Positions 45,631-54,202 of a stretch of DNA of 64,000 nucleotides are shown piece after piece. Made by a program: the position numbers and the translations under genes. The DNA is from Kumtagia ephedrae. GTDB taxonomy: Bacteria; Pseudomonadota; Alphaproteobacteria; Rhizobiales; Rhizobiaceae. Position 1 is the stretch's first letter; every line of letters starts with the position of its first letter. Where the stretch lies: positions 62,001 to 126,000 of the forward strand of contig NZ_PXYK01000006.1 of NCBI RefSeq assembly GCF_003012745.1, in the 5' to 3' direction. The notes under the pieces were generated by a model, which was not told the origin of the DNA, did not search any database, and worked only from the letters and a program-made list of their open reading frames with translations.

Positions 45631-45867
45631 ATGCCGCTTTCCGATGCCACGAAAGAGAAAATCAAGCTACGCGCTAGCTTCGTCAATGGCTTGGCAATGG
45701 GTGTGGTCTTGATCGGTGTTTTCACACCAATTACGCGCGCAGCCTACGATCCGACCGTTGGTGTAGACACCTTCGTTTTCATGGCCATATCGGCAGCGAT
45801 TTGCTTTGCCCTCGGCTTCGTCCTACATTCTCATGCGATGGAGCATCTGGACGAAATGGACCGATGA
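45631..45867 (+). CDS. small inner-membrane protein with two helices
   Basis: 78 residues from ATG 45631; a TTG 15 bases earlier is in frame. A short charged N-terminus is followed by two hydrophobic segments (about 20-38 and 47-68) and a charged end (HLDEMDR). Composition is less GC-rich than around. It overlaps the next 38-residue reading frame by ATGA, suggesting coupled expression. Unknown function. Confidence 0.65.
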   Translation: MPLSDATKEKIKLRASFVNGLAMGVVLIGVFTPITRAAYDPTVGVDTFVFMAISAAICFALGFVLHSHAMEHLDEMDR

Positions 45868-45980
45868 CCGTTTACAACTACCTGCTGCTGCTCGTCCCCG
45901 TCGTAGGCATCGCAGTGATGCTGGTTGCGCTACGCCGGCAGGGCGTCGCGCCGAGAGATCGCCTGCATCCTGGCGAATGA
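45864..45980 (+). CDS. 38-residue single-helix membrane protein
   Basis: Starts in the ATGA overlap with the preceding membrane-protein gene. One transmembrane helix (about 6-22, LLLLVPVVGIAVMLV) is followed by a basic tail (RRQGVAPRDR). The position, coupling and clean hydrophobic pattern support a real microprotein, perhaps a partner of the upstream protein, but codon evidence is limited by length. Confidence 0.5.
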   Translation: MTVYNYLLLLVPVVGIAVMLVALRRQGVAPRDRLHPGE

Positions 45981-46017
45981 GCCTCGCGCAACGGGTTGAA
46001 CGCGCACTAAACGCCTG

Positions 46018-46368
46018 TCACGGCAGGAACGCCTTCACCTTGTCCCCCGGCCGCGCCAGCAGCGCGCCCTTCGGCGTCACCACGATCGGGCGATTGATCA
46101 GGATCGGGTTCTCGACCATGAAGCCGACGATCTCGCCATCGGTCCATTTCGGATCGGCCAATTTCAGCGTCTCGTACGCCTTTTCGTTGGTCCGCAGCAG
46201 GGCGCGCGGACGCATGCCCATGGCGGCGAGGAGCTCCACCAGCTTTTCGCGCGTCGGAGGTGTCTGGAGATACTCGACGATCGTCGGCTCGATGCCGGCG
46301 GCGCGGACAGTCTCCAGCGCCAGCCGCGAGGAACTGCATCGGGGATTGTGATAGATGGTGACGCTCAT
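46018..46368 (-). CDS. arsC: arsenate reductase, glutaredoxin type
   Basis: 116 residues. ArsC-family features: YHNPRCSSSRLAL with the catalytic Cys near residue 11, LLRTNE around residue 58, and INRPIVVTPKGALLARP near the end. It would reduce arsenate to arsenite using glutathione/glutaredoxin; some family members (Spx/YffB-like) have other roles. The start overlaps the purD stop by one base (TGATG), so it depends on purD transcription instead of an ars operon. Confidence 0.88.
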   Translation of the reverse strand: MSVTIYHNPRCSSSRLALETVRAAGIEPTIVEYLQTPPTREKLVELLAAMGMRPRALLRTNEKAYETLKLADPKWTDGEIVGFMVENPILINRPIVVTPKGALLARPGDKVKAFLP

Positions 46369-47639
46369 CAACCCTCCTCCCGTTCCACTGCGCGAAAACC
46401 GATATCGCGGCGGCAAAAACCCTGCGGCCAGTCGATGGCGTCGACGCCGGCATAGGCGCGCGCCTGCGCTTCCGTCACCGAGCGACCGGTCGCCGTGACG
46501 TTGAGGACGCGGCCGCCATTGGCGACGATTTTTCCGTCCTTCTCCGCCGTTCCGGCATGGAACACCTCGACCCCGTCGGGTACACGGTCGAGGCCGGCGA
46601 TGACGCCGCCGCGCTCGGGCGTGCCGGGATAGCCTTTCGCCGCCATCACCACGGTCAGCGCAGCATCGTCGCGCCAGCGCGCCGACATATGGGCAAGCTG
46701 GCCGTCGGCGGCGGCCGACAGCAGCACCAGAAGGTCGTCCTTCAGCCGCGTCATCAGCACCTGGCATTCCGGGTCGCCGAAACGGGTATTGTATTCGATC
46801 AGCTTGGGCCCGCCCGGCGTGATCATGAGGCCGGCGAAGAGCACGCCGGCGAACGGCGCACCGAGTTCGGCCATGCCGCGCATGGTCGGCTCGACGATGT
46901 CGCGCATGGCACGCTCGACCATCTCCGGCGTCATCACCGGCGCCGGCGAATAGGCGCCCATGCCGCCGGTGTTGGGGCCGGTGTCGCCCTCACCGACGCG
47001 CTTGTGGTCCTGCGCCGTGCCGAAAGGTAGCGCGGTGCTGCCGTCGCACAGGCAGAAGAAGCTCGCCTCCTCGCCGGTCAAGAACTCCTCGACGACGACC
47101 TCGGCGCCGGCGCCGCCGAAGGCACCGTCGAAACAGGCGGCAACGGCGGCAAGCGCCTCCTCGACGGTCATGGCGACGGTCACGCCCTTGCCGGCGGCGA
47201 GCCCGTCCGCCTTGACGACGATCGGCGCGCCCTGCGCGCGGATGTAGGCCGCAGCCGCGGCCGCATCGGCGAAGCGGCCATAGGCGGCCGTCGGAATGCC
47301 GAAGCGGGCGCAGAGGTCCTTGGTGAAACCCTTCGAGCCTTCCAGCTGCGCGGCGGCCTTCGAGGGACCGAAGACGCGGATGTCGGCGGCGCGCAGGTCG
47401 TCGGCGATGCCGGCGACCAGCGGCGCCTCCGGCCCAACCACCACCAGGTCGATCGCCTTGTCCTTGCACAAAGCGGCAACGGCGTTGTGATCACCGATAT
47501 CGAGCCCGACGATCTCGGCCTCCCGCGCGATGCCGGGATTGCCGGGCGCGGCATAGAGCCTGGTCAGCAGCGGCGAGGCCGCCAGCTTCCAGGCCAGCGC
47601 ATGCTCGCGTCCGCCCGAGCCGATCAGAAGTACGTTCAT
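46368..47639 (-). CDS. purD: phosphoribosylamine-glycine ligase
   Basis: 423 residues from ATG 47639. GAR synthetase, the second step of purine synthesis, with the ATP-grasp fold. Signatures: [39 protein letters not shown] and the C-terminal [10 protein letters not shown]. arsC is coupled downstream and a yefM-yoeB TA locus lies upstream. Confidence 0.97.
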   Translation of the reverse strand: MNVLLIGSGGREHALAWKLAASPLLTRLYAAPGNPGIAREAEIVGLDIGDHNAVAALCKDKAIDLVVVGPEAPLVAGIADDLRAADIRVFGPSKAAAQLEGSKGFTKDLCARFGIPTAAYGRFADAAAAAAYIRAQGAPIVVKADGLAAGKGVTVAMTVEEALAAVAACFDGAFGGAGAEVVVEEFLTGEEASFFCLCDGSTALPFGTAQDHKRVGEGDTGPNTGGMGAYSPAPVMTPEMVERAMRDIVEPTMRGMAELGAPFAGVLFAGLMITPGGPKLIEYNTRFGDPECQVLMTRLKDDLLVLLSAAADGQLAHMSARWRDDAALTVVMAAKGYPGTPERGGVIAGLDRVPDGVEVFHAGTAEKDGKIVANGGRVLNVTATGRSVTEAQARAYAGVDAIDWPQGFCRRDIGFRAVEREEG

Positions 47640-47712
47640 GCAGTTCACCGTAATCCGCAAAGAGGACCGCCTATGGCGCCCCAGCCGCGTGGTCAAGGCG
47701 TGCTCTCACCTT

Positions 47713-47985
47713 TCAGCGCAGATAGCGGAACGGGCAGCCGGTGACCTCGATCGCCTGAGCCTCGCCGCTGCCGGTGACGCGATAAACAATGCGGTGCTCT
47801 TGCGTGATGCGTCGGGCCCACCAGCCGGACAGTTCGTTCCGCAACGGCTCAGGCTTCCCGATACCCTGAAACAGGCTGCGCCGCATATCCCGGATCAATT
47901 CGTTGATCCGGGAAACCATCTTCGCATCCACGCCCTGCCAGTAGAGATAATCGTCCCAGCCTTGTCGGGTCCAGAGAAGCTTCAC
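47713..47985 (-). CDS. yoeB: YoeB toxin
   Basis: 90 residues, standard for the Txe/YoeB family. Key parts: WTRQGWDDYLYWQGVD, KPEPLRNELSGWWARRITQEHRIVYRV with the catalytic Glu, Arg and His residues, and the final CPFRYLR with the Tyr next to the C-terminus. YoeB cuts mRNA at the ribosomal A site. All these residues are kept, so it looks active. Overlaps yefM by 4 bases. Confidence 0.93.
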   Translation of the reverse strand: MKLLWTRQGWDDYLYWQGVDAKMVSRINELIRDMRRSLFQGIGKPEPLRNELSGWWARRITQEHRIVYRVTGSGEAQAIEVTGCPFRYLR

Positions 47986-48236
47986 GGATCGATCAATTCA
48001 TGCTCGACCAGCTTGCCGGCATCCGCTTCCGCAATCGACTGCAGCAGGCGCTCGGCATTTGCGGGCGAACTGAGGAGATGCAGCGTCTCCTTCATCCCTT
48101 CCCACTCGGCGAGAGAGACGATGACGACGGGATCGTGCCCCTGTCGCGTCACGACCAGCTCGGCGCGGTCGTCCTCGACCCGATCGAGGTGGGTGGCCAG
48201 ATTGTTCCGCAGGTCGGTGAAGGTCACATAGGGCAT
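47982..48236 (-). CDS. yefM: YefM antitoxin
   Basis: 84 residues from ATG 48236 (AGGA 9 bases upstream). The N-terminal VTFTDLRNNLATHLDRV and VVTRQGHDPVVIVSLAEWEGM are typical of YefM; the C-terminal helix SPANAERLLQSIAEA binds YoeB. YefM dimers repress their own operon, and YoeB acts as co-repressor. The matching operator lies just upstream. Confidence 0.92.
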   Translation of the reverse strand: MPYVTFTDLRNNLATHLDRVEDDRAELVVTRQGHDPVVIVSLAEWEGMKETLHLLSSPANAERLLQSIAEADAGKLVEHELIDP

Positions 48237-48258
48237 TGCGCGCATCCTGGAAGACTTC

Positions 48259-48276
48259 TGTACATACACGTGTACA
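48259..48276. promoter_or_regulatory. YefM operator, two TGTACA boxes
   Basis: TGTACA occurs at 48259-48264 and again at 48271-48276, 12 bases apart, about 25-40 bases upstream of the yefM start. The hexamer is the core motif bound by YefM in E. coli, where paired boxes are also used. A local dip in GC content supports a promoter here. Confidence 0.7.
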
Positions 48277-48375
48277 TATTCATTTCTGCAAGTTCAGGCC
48301 CGAGGTTGCACCCCGTGCTCCTTGGCGACACTTCGCCTTCTTGACGCCAAGGCGCCGCGCTGTCACTCCAGCCGC

Positions 48376-49365
48376 ATGGAAACCATCCAGTCCCGCGCGG
48401 CCCAGGGCCGGGTCGCCGACGCGCCGAGCCGGCATTGGGTCTACCGGCTGCTGCCGCGCGCGCTGTGGCCTTATGCGCAGCTCGCCCGCTGGGACCGGCC
48501 GATCGGCTGGCAATTGCTGCTATGGCCTTGCTGGTGGTCGGCGGCGCTCGCGGCAAGCGCCTATGCGCGGCCCGAGGACACGCTCGCCAGCCTGCTGCCC
48601 TCGCCGCTGACGCTCGCGCTGTTCCTGGTCGGCGCCATCGCCATGCGCGGCGCCGGCTGCACCTACAACGACATCGTCGACGAGCGGATCGACGCCGCGG
48701 TCGAGCGCACGCGCTCGCGGCCGCTGCCCTCGGGAAAGGTGAGCCGCCGGCAGGCCTGGACGTTCCTCGTCCTGCAGGCGCTGGTCGGGCTCGTCGTGCT
48801 GCTGCAATTCGACAGCTTCGTCGTGCTGCTCGGCCTCGCCTCGCTGGTGGTGGTCGCCGCCTACCCGTTCATGAAGCGAATCACCGACTGGCCGCAACTC
48901 GTTTTGGGGCTTGCCTTTTCCTGGGGCGCGCTGATGGGCTGGGCGGCCGAGTTCGGCGATATCGACGGCCCGGCCGTCATGCTCTATCTCGGCTCGATCC
49001 TGTGGACGATCGGCTACGACACGATCTATGCGCACCTGGACAAGGAAGACGACGCGCTGGTCGGCGTGCGCTCGACGGCACGGCTGTTCGGCGAGAACAC
49101 CAAGGTATGGCTCGCCGGCCTCTATGGCGGCGCGCTGGCCTGCTTCGCCATCGCCTTCGCGTCGGCCGAAGTGCCGCTGCCGGCTCTGGCCGGGCTGGTC
49201 GCCGCCGGCGCCCATATGGCCCGGCAGATCCGGGTGCTCGACATCGACAACCCGGACCAGTGCCTGGCGCTGTTCCGCTCCAATAACATCGTCGGATGGC
49301 TGATCTTCCTTGGACTGCTCGGCGGCGGGCTGTGGATGGCGCTGAAGCCGGCCGTGCCGATCTGA
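48376..49365 (+). CDS. ubiA: 4-hydroxybenzoate polyprenyltransferase
   Basis: 329 residues from ATG 48376, with about nine transmembrane helices. Asp-rich motifs: YNDIVDERIDAAVERTRSRPLPSG and the second YAHLDKEDDALVGVRSTA. UbiA attaches the polyprenyl tail to 4-hydroxybenzoate in ubiquinone synthesis; the tail comes from the polyprenyl diphosphate synthase encoded near the end of the window. Confidence 0.95.
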   Translation: METIQSRAAQGRVADAPSRHWVYRLLPRALWPYAQLARWDRPIGWQLLLWPCWWSAALAASAYARPEDTLASLLPSPLTLALFLVGAIAMRGAGCTYNDIVDERIDAAVERTRSRPLPSGKVSRRQAWTFLVLQALVGLVVLLQFDSFVVLLGLASLVVVAAYPFMKRITDWPQLVLGLAFSWGALMGWAAEFGDIDGPAVMLYLGSILWTIGYDTIYAHLDKEDDALVGVRSTARLFGENTKVWLAGLYGGALACFAIAFASAEVPLPALAGLVAAGAHMARQIRVLDIDNPDQCLALFRSNNIVGWLIFLGLLGGGLWMALKPAVPI

Positions 49366-49373
49366 GGAGCGAA

Positions 49374-49409
49374 GAGCAGGAATCATCATCCTGCTCCAAC
49401 TCCTTGTTT
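49374..49409 (+). terminator. probable terminator after ubiA
   Basis: GAGCAGGA (49374-49381) and TCCTGCTC (49389-49396) form an 8-base stem with a 7-base loop. A T-rich run (TTGTTTT) follows eight bases later. It lies 8 bases after the ubiA stop. The delayed T run makes it a moderate candidate. Confidence 0.45.
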
Positions 49410-49456
49410 TAGCGCATGATCTTCCGATAAGCCGTGCGCCCTTCCCGGCTCGTGCC

Positions 49457-50152
49457 CTACTCGGCAGCGTCGAGATTCAAGAGTTCGACGCTGACCTCCG
49501 CCTCCAGCCGGAACGGCGCAAAGCTCGTGCGGTGGATGCGCGGCAGCGCGCCGTGGCGCTCGATGGCGGTGCGGTGGCGCACCGTCGCATAGCCCATATG
49601 GCTCTCGAAGCCGTAATGCATGTGGGTGCGTCCGCAATTCTCCATCATGCGGTCGCGCACCACCTTGGCGACGATCGACGCGGCGGCGATCGACTGCGAG
49701 CGCTGATCGCCCTTGACCAGCGCCTCGGCGCCGCAGGGAAGACCCGGCGGCACGTCGCGGCCGTCGACCAGCGCGTGCAGCGGCTTCACCGGCAGACCGC
49801 AGAAGGCGCGCCGCATCGCCTCCAGGCTGGCGCGCAAAATGTTGATGCGGTCGATGCCGGCAGCGCTCACCGACGCCACCGACACACCGAGGGCGGAGCC
49901 GAGGATCAGGCCGAACAACGCCTCTCGCGCCTCGGCGCTCAGACGCTTGGAATCGTCCAGGCCGTCGGGAATGCGGTCGGGATCGAGGATCACCGCGGCG
50001 GCGACGACCGGGCCGGCGAGCGGCCCGCGCCCGGCCTCGTCGAGGCCGGCGAGCGGCCACAGCCCGCGCTTCATCGCCTTCCGCTCGAACGAAAAATCCG
50101 GCTTGATCGCCAGATCGAAGAGGGGCGGAGAATCGGAAGACGGGCGAGCCAT
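49457..50152 (-). CDS. rnhB: ribonuclease HII
   Basis: 231 residues from ATG 50152, the start that matches rhizobial relatives ([17 protein letters not shown]-terminus); an open extension to 50227 is unlikely. Motifs: [20 protein letters not shown] with the catalytic Asp-Glu pair, [15 protein letters not shown], and [19 protein letters not shown]. It removes ribonucleotides from DNA duplexes. The heptamer element B lies upstream. Confidence 0.95.
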   Translation of the reverse strand: MARPSSDSPPLFDLAIKPDFSFERKAMKRGLWPLAGLDEAGRGPLAGPVVAAAVILDPDRIPDGLDDSKRLSAEAREALFGLILGSALGVSVASVSAAGIDRINILRASLEAMRRAFCGLPVKPLHALVDGRDVPPGLPCGAEALVKGDQRSQSIAAASIVAKVVRDRMMENCGRTHMHYGFESHMGYATVRHRTAIERHGALPRIHRTSFAPFRLEAEVSVELLNLDAAE

Positions 50153-50262
50153 TTGGCGGCGAAACTCGCATCCGTTCCGATTCTCCGCAAGGCCTTCCCG
50201 GCCGTCGGGGGCGAGCGGGGAAGGCATTCCGTCAGGGTGGGGCGGCCTGACGGAAGCTGAGA

Positions 50263-50347
50263 TAGTAGGCAGTAGGCAGTAGGCAGATCTTCAAAGCCAA
50301 CAAGGCGGCAAGATGCCGGGCTTTCTCCCCTACTGCCTACTGCCTAT
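50263..50347. repeat. TAG-heptamer palindromic element B
   Basis: The left arm (50263-50286) consists of TAGGCAG units, the right arm (about 50330-50347) of the inverted units, around a core of about 44 bases. On the plus strand TAG stands at 50266, 50273 and 50280; on the minus strand CTA is at 50330, 50337 and 50344. Each set covers all three frames. Same design as the element after aroC but with another heptamer. Confidence 0.8.
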
Positions 50348-50352
50348 TTGCT

Positions 50353-51558
50353 TCACAAAAGCATCAACTGCTCGGTCCTCCCTTCATTGCCCTTGAACAG
50401 GTCGGTGCGCAGTCGCGTACGCTCCTTGTTGAGGCCGAGCCGCTTGGCGGCGATCTCGAAGCGGCGGCCGATCTGCCAGGCATAGGGACCGGCGCCCTTC
50501 ATGCGCTTGCCCCATTCCGAATCGTAGTCCTTGCCGTCGCGCATGGAGCGGATCAGCGACATCACATGCCGGTAGCGGTCGGGATAATGGCGCAGCAGCC
50601 AGTCCTTGAAGATCGGGCTGACCTCCAGCGGCAGGCGCAGCAGCACGTAGCCGGCCTCGCGCGCCCCGGCATGCGCGGCCGAATCCAGCACGCGCTCGAT
50701 CTCGTGGTCGTTGAGGCCGGGCACGATCGGCGCCATCATCACCGATGCCGGAATACCCGCCTCGTCGAGCGCCCGCAGCGCCTCGAGCCGCTTGGGCGGG
50801 GTCGAGGCCCGCGGTTCCATCGTGCGCGCCAGAATGCGGTCGAGCGTGGTGATCGACAGGGCCACCTTGGCGAGGCCCTTCTCGGCCATGCGGGCGAGGA
50901 TGTCGATGTCGCGCAGCACCAGCGCCGACTTGGTGACGATGCCGACCGGATGCTCGCGCGCCTCCAGCACTTCGAGAATCTCGCGCATGATGCGGTATTT
51001 CCGCTCGATCGGCTGATAGGGGTCGGTATTGGTGCCGATGGCGATGGTGCGCGGCTGATAGCCGTCCTTGGAAAGCTCCCTGTCGAGCAGTTTCGCCGCG
51101 TCCGGCTTGGCGAACAGTTTCGACTCGAAGTCCAGTCCCGGCGACAGGCCCATGAAGCTGTGCGTCGGCCGGGCGAAGCAGTAGACGCAGCCGTGCTCGC
51201 AGCCGCGGTAGGGATTGATCGACCGGTCGAAGGAGATGTCCGGCGAGTTGTTGCGGGTGATGATGGTGCGCGGCTTCTCGACCTGCACCTCGGTCTTGAA
51301 GGGCGGCAGGTCCTCGAGCCCGCTCCAGCCGTCGTCGAAGACATGGCGGCTCAGCGGCTCGAAGCGGCCGGTCGGATTGACCCCGGCGGCGCGGCCTCGC
51401 CGCCGCTCCTCGCCGACCCTGACCCCGCTCTCCTCGATCATCGCATTGGCCATTTCCGCCCTGCCGCTTCCAAAAGCAGCAATGTCGGCGCGCACGACCT
51501 GTTCCATGCGAGCGCGCTGCCATGGCGTTTCTGCGGTCTGTCGAATCGCGGTGTCCAT
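50353..51558 (-). CDS. radical SAM protein, PA0069 family
   Basis: 401 residues from ATG 51558. The [4Fe-4S]-binding CEHGCVYCFARP (CxxxCxxC) defines the radical SAM superfamily. Other conserved parts are DISFDRSINPYRG, TIAIGTNTDPYQPIERKY, VTKSALVLRDIDIL and the C-terminal GPYAWQIGRRFEIAAKRLGL of the PA0069/SPL-like group. A DNA-repair or tRNA-related role is sometimes suggested; substrate unknown. Confidence 0.9.
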   Translation of the reverse strand: MDTAIRQTAETPWQRARMEQVVRADIAAFGSGRAEMANAMIEESGVRVGEERRRGRAAGVNPTGRFEPLSRHVFDDGWSGLEDLPPFKTEVQVEKPRTIITRNNSPDISFDRSINPYRGCEHGCVYCFARPTHSFMGLSPGLDFESKLFAKPDAAKLLDRELSKDGYQPRTIAIGTNTDPYQPIERKYRIMREILEVLEAREHPVGIVTKSALVLRDIDILARMAEKGLAKVALSITTLDRILARTMEPRASTPPKRLEALRALDEAGIPASVMMAPIVPGLNDHEIERVLDSAAHAGAREAGYVLLRLPLEVSPIFKDWLLRHYPDRYRHVMSLIRSMRDGKDYDSEWGKRMKGAGPYAWQIGRRFEIAAKRLGLNKERTRLRTDLFKGNEGRTEQLMLL

Positions 51559-51680
51559 GAAACTATTCCTATCCGCTAGATCGGAACATATCAAGAACAT
51601 TCTAGCGGGAACGGCTTGCCGCCGCATTGCGGCGCCTTGTCGGCTGGCACTCGGCACGCGCATCCGCTACTGGCTAAGCA

Positions 51681-52190
51681 ATGCTCACCGTGCTCATCGA
51701 GACCAGGAACGACGAGGAGGCGCTGGCGCGCACGCTGGCCTCCCTGGTCGGCGCGGCGGTGGAGGGCATCGTGCGCGACGTCATCGTCTGCGACAGCGGC
51801 TCGACCGACCAGACACACCGCGTCGCCGAGCACGCCGGCTGCCACTACGTGACCGAGGGCGTGGCCGCCGGCATACGCCAGGCGAAGGGCGAATGGCTGC
51901 TGATGCTCGAGCCGGGCGCACGGCTGGCCGACGGCTGGACCGAGTCGGTGATCGATCACGTCTCGCGCCAGTCGATGCCGGCGCGCTTCTCGCGCGCCCG
52001 CGGCGAGCGCCGTGCGCTGTTCACGCGCATGTTCTCCGGACAGAGCGCGCTGGCCGAAGGGCTGGTCATCCGCAAGGGGCAGGCGGTTGCGCTGTCCAAG
52101 TCGGCGGCCAGCGCCGAGGCGGTGGCGCGAGGGCTTGCGAGCAGGCGGCTGGAGGCCGAGATCCGGGTCGCCGAGCCGCGGCGGAAATAG
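51681..52190 (+). CDS. short family 2-like glycosyltransferase
   Basis: 169 residues. The N-terminal half has the GT-A nucleotide-sugar fold: VLIETRNDEEALARTLASL, VIVCDSGSTDQTHRVAEHAG and AKGEWLLMLEPGARL in place of the DxD region. It is much shorter than usual GT2 enzymes (250 or more residues) and lacks an obvious DxD and catalytic base, so activity is doubtful. Cytosolic. Confidence 0.75.
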   Translation: MLTVLIETRNDEEALARTLASLVGAAVEGIVRDVIVCDSGSTDQTHRVAEHAGCHYVTEGVAAGIRQAKGEWLLMLEPGARLADGWTESVIDHVSRQSMPARFSRARGERRALFTRMFSGQSALAEGLVIRKGQAVALSKSAASAEAVARGLASRRLEAEIRVAEPRRK

Positions 52191-52235
52191 CCCTTGGGCC
52201 GGCCGTCTATCCGGAGCTGACCTCTGGCGCGGCCG

Positions 52236-52781
52236 TCAGGACTTGCCGCCGCGCCGCAGATGCTCGTCCAGCCGCGGCATGATCTCGACGAAGTTGCAGG
52301 GCGTGTGCCGGTAGTCGAGCTGCGACTTGAGGATGCCATCCCAGGCGTCGCGGCAGGCGCCGGGCGAGCCCGGCAGCACGAAGACGAAGGTGGCGTTGAC
52401 GACGCCTCCGGTCGCCCGGCTCTGAACCGTCGAGGTGCCGATCTTGTCGTAGGAGATGCGGTGGAAAACCTCGGAAAAGCCGTCCATGCGCTTGTCGAAG
52501 ATCGGCTCCAGCGCCTCCGGCGTCACGTCGCGGCCGGTGAAGCCGGTGCCGCCGGTTGTGACGACGACGTCGACCTTTTCGTCGCGCGACCAGGCCAGCA
52601 CCTTTTCCCGGATTTTGTCCTTGTCGTCGGTGACGATGGCGCGGTCGGCGAGGATGTGCCCGGCCTCCGCGATGCGGTCGGCCAGCGTTTGGCCGGACTT
52701 GTCGTCGGCCAGCGTGCGCGTGTCGGAGACGGTCAGCACCGCGATGCGGACGGGGATGAAGGGGCGGTCGGAAGGAGCCAT
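52236..52781 (-). CDS. moaB: molybdenum cofactor biosynthesis protein MoaB
   Basis: 181 residues from ATG 52781; the open frame upstream translates repeat DNA and is rejected. MoaB/MogA fold: VLTVSDTRTLADDKSGQTLADRI, VVVTTGGTGFTGRDVTPEAL for the molybdopterin site, and PGSPGACRDAWDGI. It adenylates molybdopterin or helps insert molybdate. Separated from ispE by a palindromic repeat. Confidence 0.94.
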   Translation of the reverse strand: MAPSDRPFIPVRIAVLTVSDTRTLADDKSGQTLADRIAEAGHILADRAIVTDDKDKIREKVLAWSRDEKVDVVVTTGGTGFTGRDVTPEALEPIFDKRMDGFSEVFHRISYDKIGTSTVQSRATGGVVNATFVFVLPGSPGACRDAWDGILKSQLDYRHTPCNFVEIMPRLDEHLRRGGKS

Positions 52782-52830
52782 CAGGGTCTCGTCCAGTCTT
52801 GTCGTCGCGCAAACTCCGACAGACCGCGTT

Positions 52831-53015
52831 CCTTCGCACCCCCCTCTGTCCTGAGCCTGTCGAATGGGCCGGACATCTCCCCCGCAAGGGGGGAGATGGG
52901 CCAGCAGTTTTGGTTTCGCCAATCGCTTGCGTTGCAGGACGAGCGGCGAGGGGGAAGCGGCCAATCTCCCCCCTTGCGGGGGAGATGTCCGGCAGGACAG
53001 AGGGGGGTGCGAAGG
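52831..53015. repeat. palindromic intergenic repeat with an unequal arm
   Basis: The right arm (52961-53015) is complementary to the left arm (52831-52900) across its full 55 bases except for one mismatch near the tip, but the left arm carries 15 extra bases, AGCCTGTCGAATGGG (52854-52868). Arms are GC-rich (CACCCCCCTCTGTCCTG, ACATCTCCCCCGCAAGG) around a 60-base core. It fills the moaB-ispE gap and could fold as an RNA hairpin at the end of the ispE message. Confidence 0.8.
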
Positions 53016-53025
53016 AGCGCCATGG

Positions 53026-53925
53026 TCAGTCCTCTTGTCCAAACGAACCGGAACCACCCGTCCCGGTCGCCGTGACGAACCAGCCCGGCCGCGCCGCGGC
53101 GATCGCGGCCGCCGCGTCCTGGGCGGCCGCGCCGTCGGCGAACACGCCGAAGCAGGTGGCTCCCGAGCCGGACATGCGGGAGAACAGCGCCCCCTCCCCC
53201 GCCAGGACGTCGAGCGTCCCGCCGATCGCCGGTTCGAGCGACAGCGCCGGCGTCATCAGGTCGTTGCGGGTGACGGCGAGCCAGTCGAGCAGCGGGGCAG
53301 CGGCGATCCGCTTCGGCAGCGGCGGCAGTGGTGCGTTGTCGCGGCTCGCCAGGGCGGCGAAGACACGCGGCGTGGCAACTGCCACGCGCGGATTGACCAG
53401 CACCAGAAAAAGCGGCGGAAAGCCATCGATATCCTCGATGTCCTCGCCGACGCCGCGTGCCATCAGCGGACTGGAGCGCAGGCACATCGGCACGTCGGCA
53501 CCGAGGGAGAGCCCGATTTCCGCGAGGCGGGCGGCGCCGATATCGAGATCCCAGTGGCGTGCAAGCGCCCGCAACACGGCGGCCGCGTCGCTCGACCCGC
53601 CGCCGACGCCCGACATGGCGGGGATGTTCTTCTCGAGCGCGATCAGGACGGGATCGCCGGCTCTCCGGCCGGCGACGGCGCGCAGCGCGTCGCGCGCCCG
53701 AACGACAAGGTTTTCCGGGCCGTCTGGAACCTCTGCGGCGAACGGCCCCCGGACCGAAACGACATCCCGCGCGGCCGGCTCGACGGCAATCCGGTCGCCG
53801 AAGGCGGTGAAGACGGACAGGCTCTCGATCAGATGATAGCCGTCGGCGCGCCGGCCGACGACGTGCAGCGCCAGGTTGATCTTGGCGGGCGCGGCCTCGG
53901 CGACCGCCGCGACGGCAAGCTGCAT
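53026..53925 (-). CDS. ispE: 4-diphosphocytidyl-2-C-methyl-D-erythritol kinase
   Basis: 299 residues, a GHMP kinase of the MEP pathway. Motifs: PAKINLALHVVGRRADGYH at the N-terminus, the ATP loop AMSGVGGGSSDAAAVLRAL, and the C-terminal RMSGSGATCFGVF. It phosphorylates CDP-ME. A small membrane-protein gene lies 10 bases upstream in the same orientation. Confidence 0.96.
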   Translation of the reverse strand: MQLAVAAVAEAAPAKINLALHVVGRRADGYHLIESLSVFTAFGDRIAVEPAARDVVSVRGPFAAEVPDGPENLVVRARDALRAVAGRRAGDPVLIALEKNIPAMSGVGGGSSDAAAVLRALARHWDLDIGAARLAEIGLSLGADVPMCLRSSPLMARGVGEDIEDIDGFPPLFLVLVNPRVAVATPRVFAALASRDNAPLPPLPKRIAAAPLLDWLAVTRNDLMTPALSLEPAIGGTLDVLAGEGALFSRMSGSGATCFGVFADGAAAQDAAAAIAAARPGWFVTATGTGGSGSFGQED

Positions 53926-53935
53926 GGAAAACCCG

Positions 53936-54127
53936 TCAGTCCTTGGCGGGCCGGTATTCGCCGGTCTTGGGATCGAAGACCAGCGTACCGTCGGCGTGGT
54001 TGCGCGCCTGCTGCTCGTGCCGCCGGATCTTCGCCGTCACCCGCTCCGCCTCGCGCACGAAGTGGCGGTAGCCGAAATAGGCCACGATGCCGATGATCGC
54101 GAAGAAGATGAGCTGCGGCATGTCCAT
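53936..54127 (-). CDS. small single-helix membrane protein
   Basis: 63 residues: an N-terminal transmembrane helix (about 5-20, LIFFAIIGIVAYFGY) and a basic cytoplasmic tail ending with GTLVFDPKTGEYRPAKD. Conserved-looking in length and layout with small rhizobial proteins upstream of ispE; function unknown. Probably co-transcribed with ispE (10-base gap). Confidence 0.7.
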   Translation of the reverse strand: MDMPQLIFFAIIGIVAYFGYRHFVREAERVTAKIRRHEQQARNHADGTLVFDPKTGEYRPAKD

Positions 54128-54202
54128 TCCTCCCTGCGTCGAGCGGACTGCATGACCGTTCAGGTCGAGGCAAGCCCCATCATAGCGTCAACTGCCCTGC
54201 CA

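Noticed and set aside
52782-53057. N-terminal extension of MoaB by 92 residues
   Set aside because: The extension is translated from the palindromic repeat and lacks similarity to MoaB; the ATG at 52781 has a good context.
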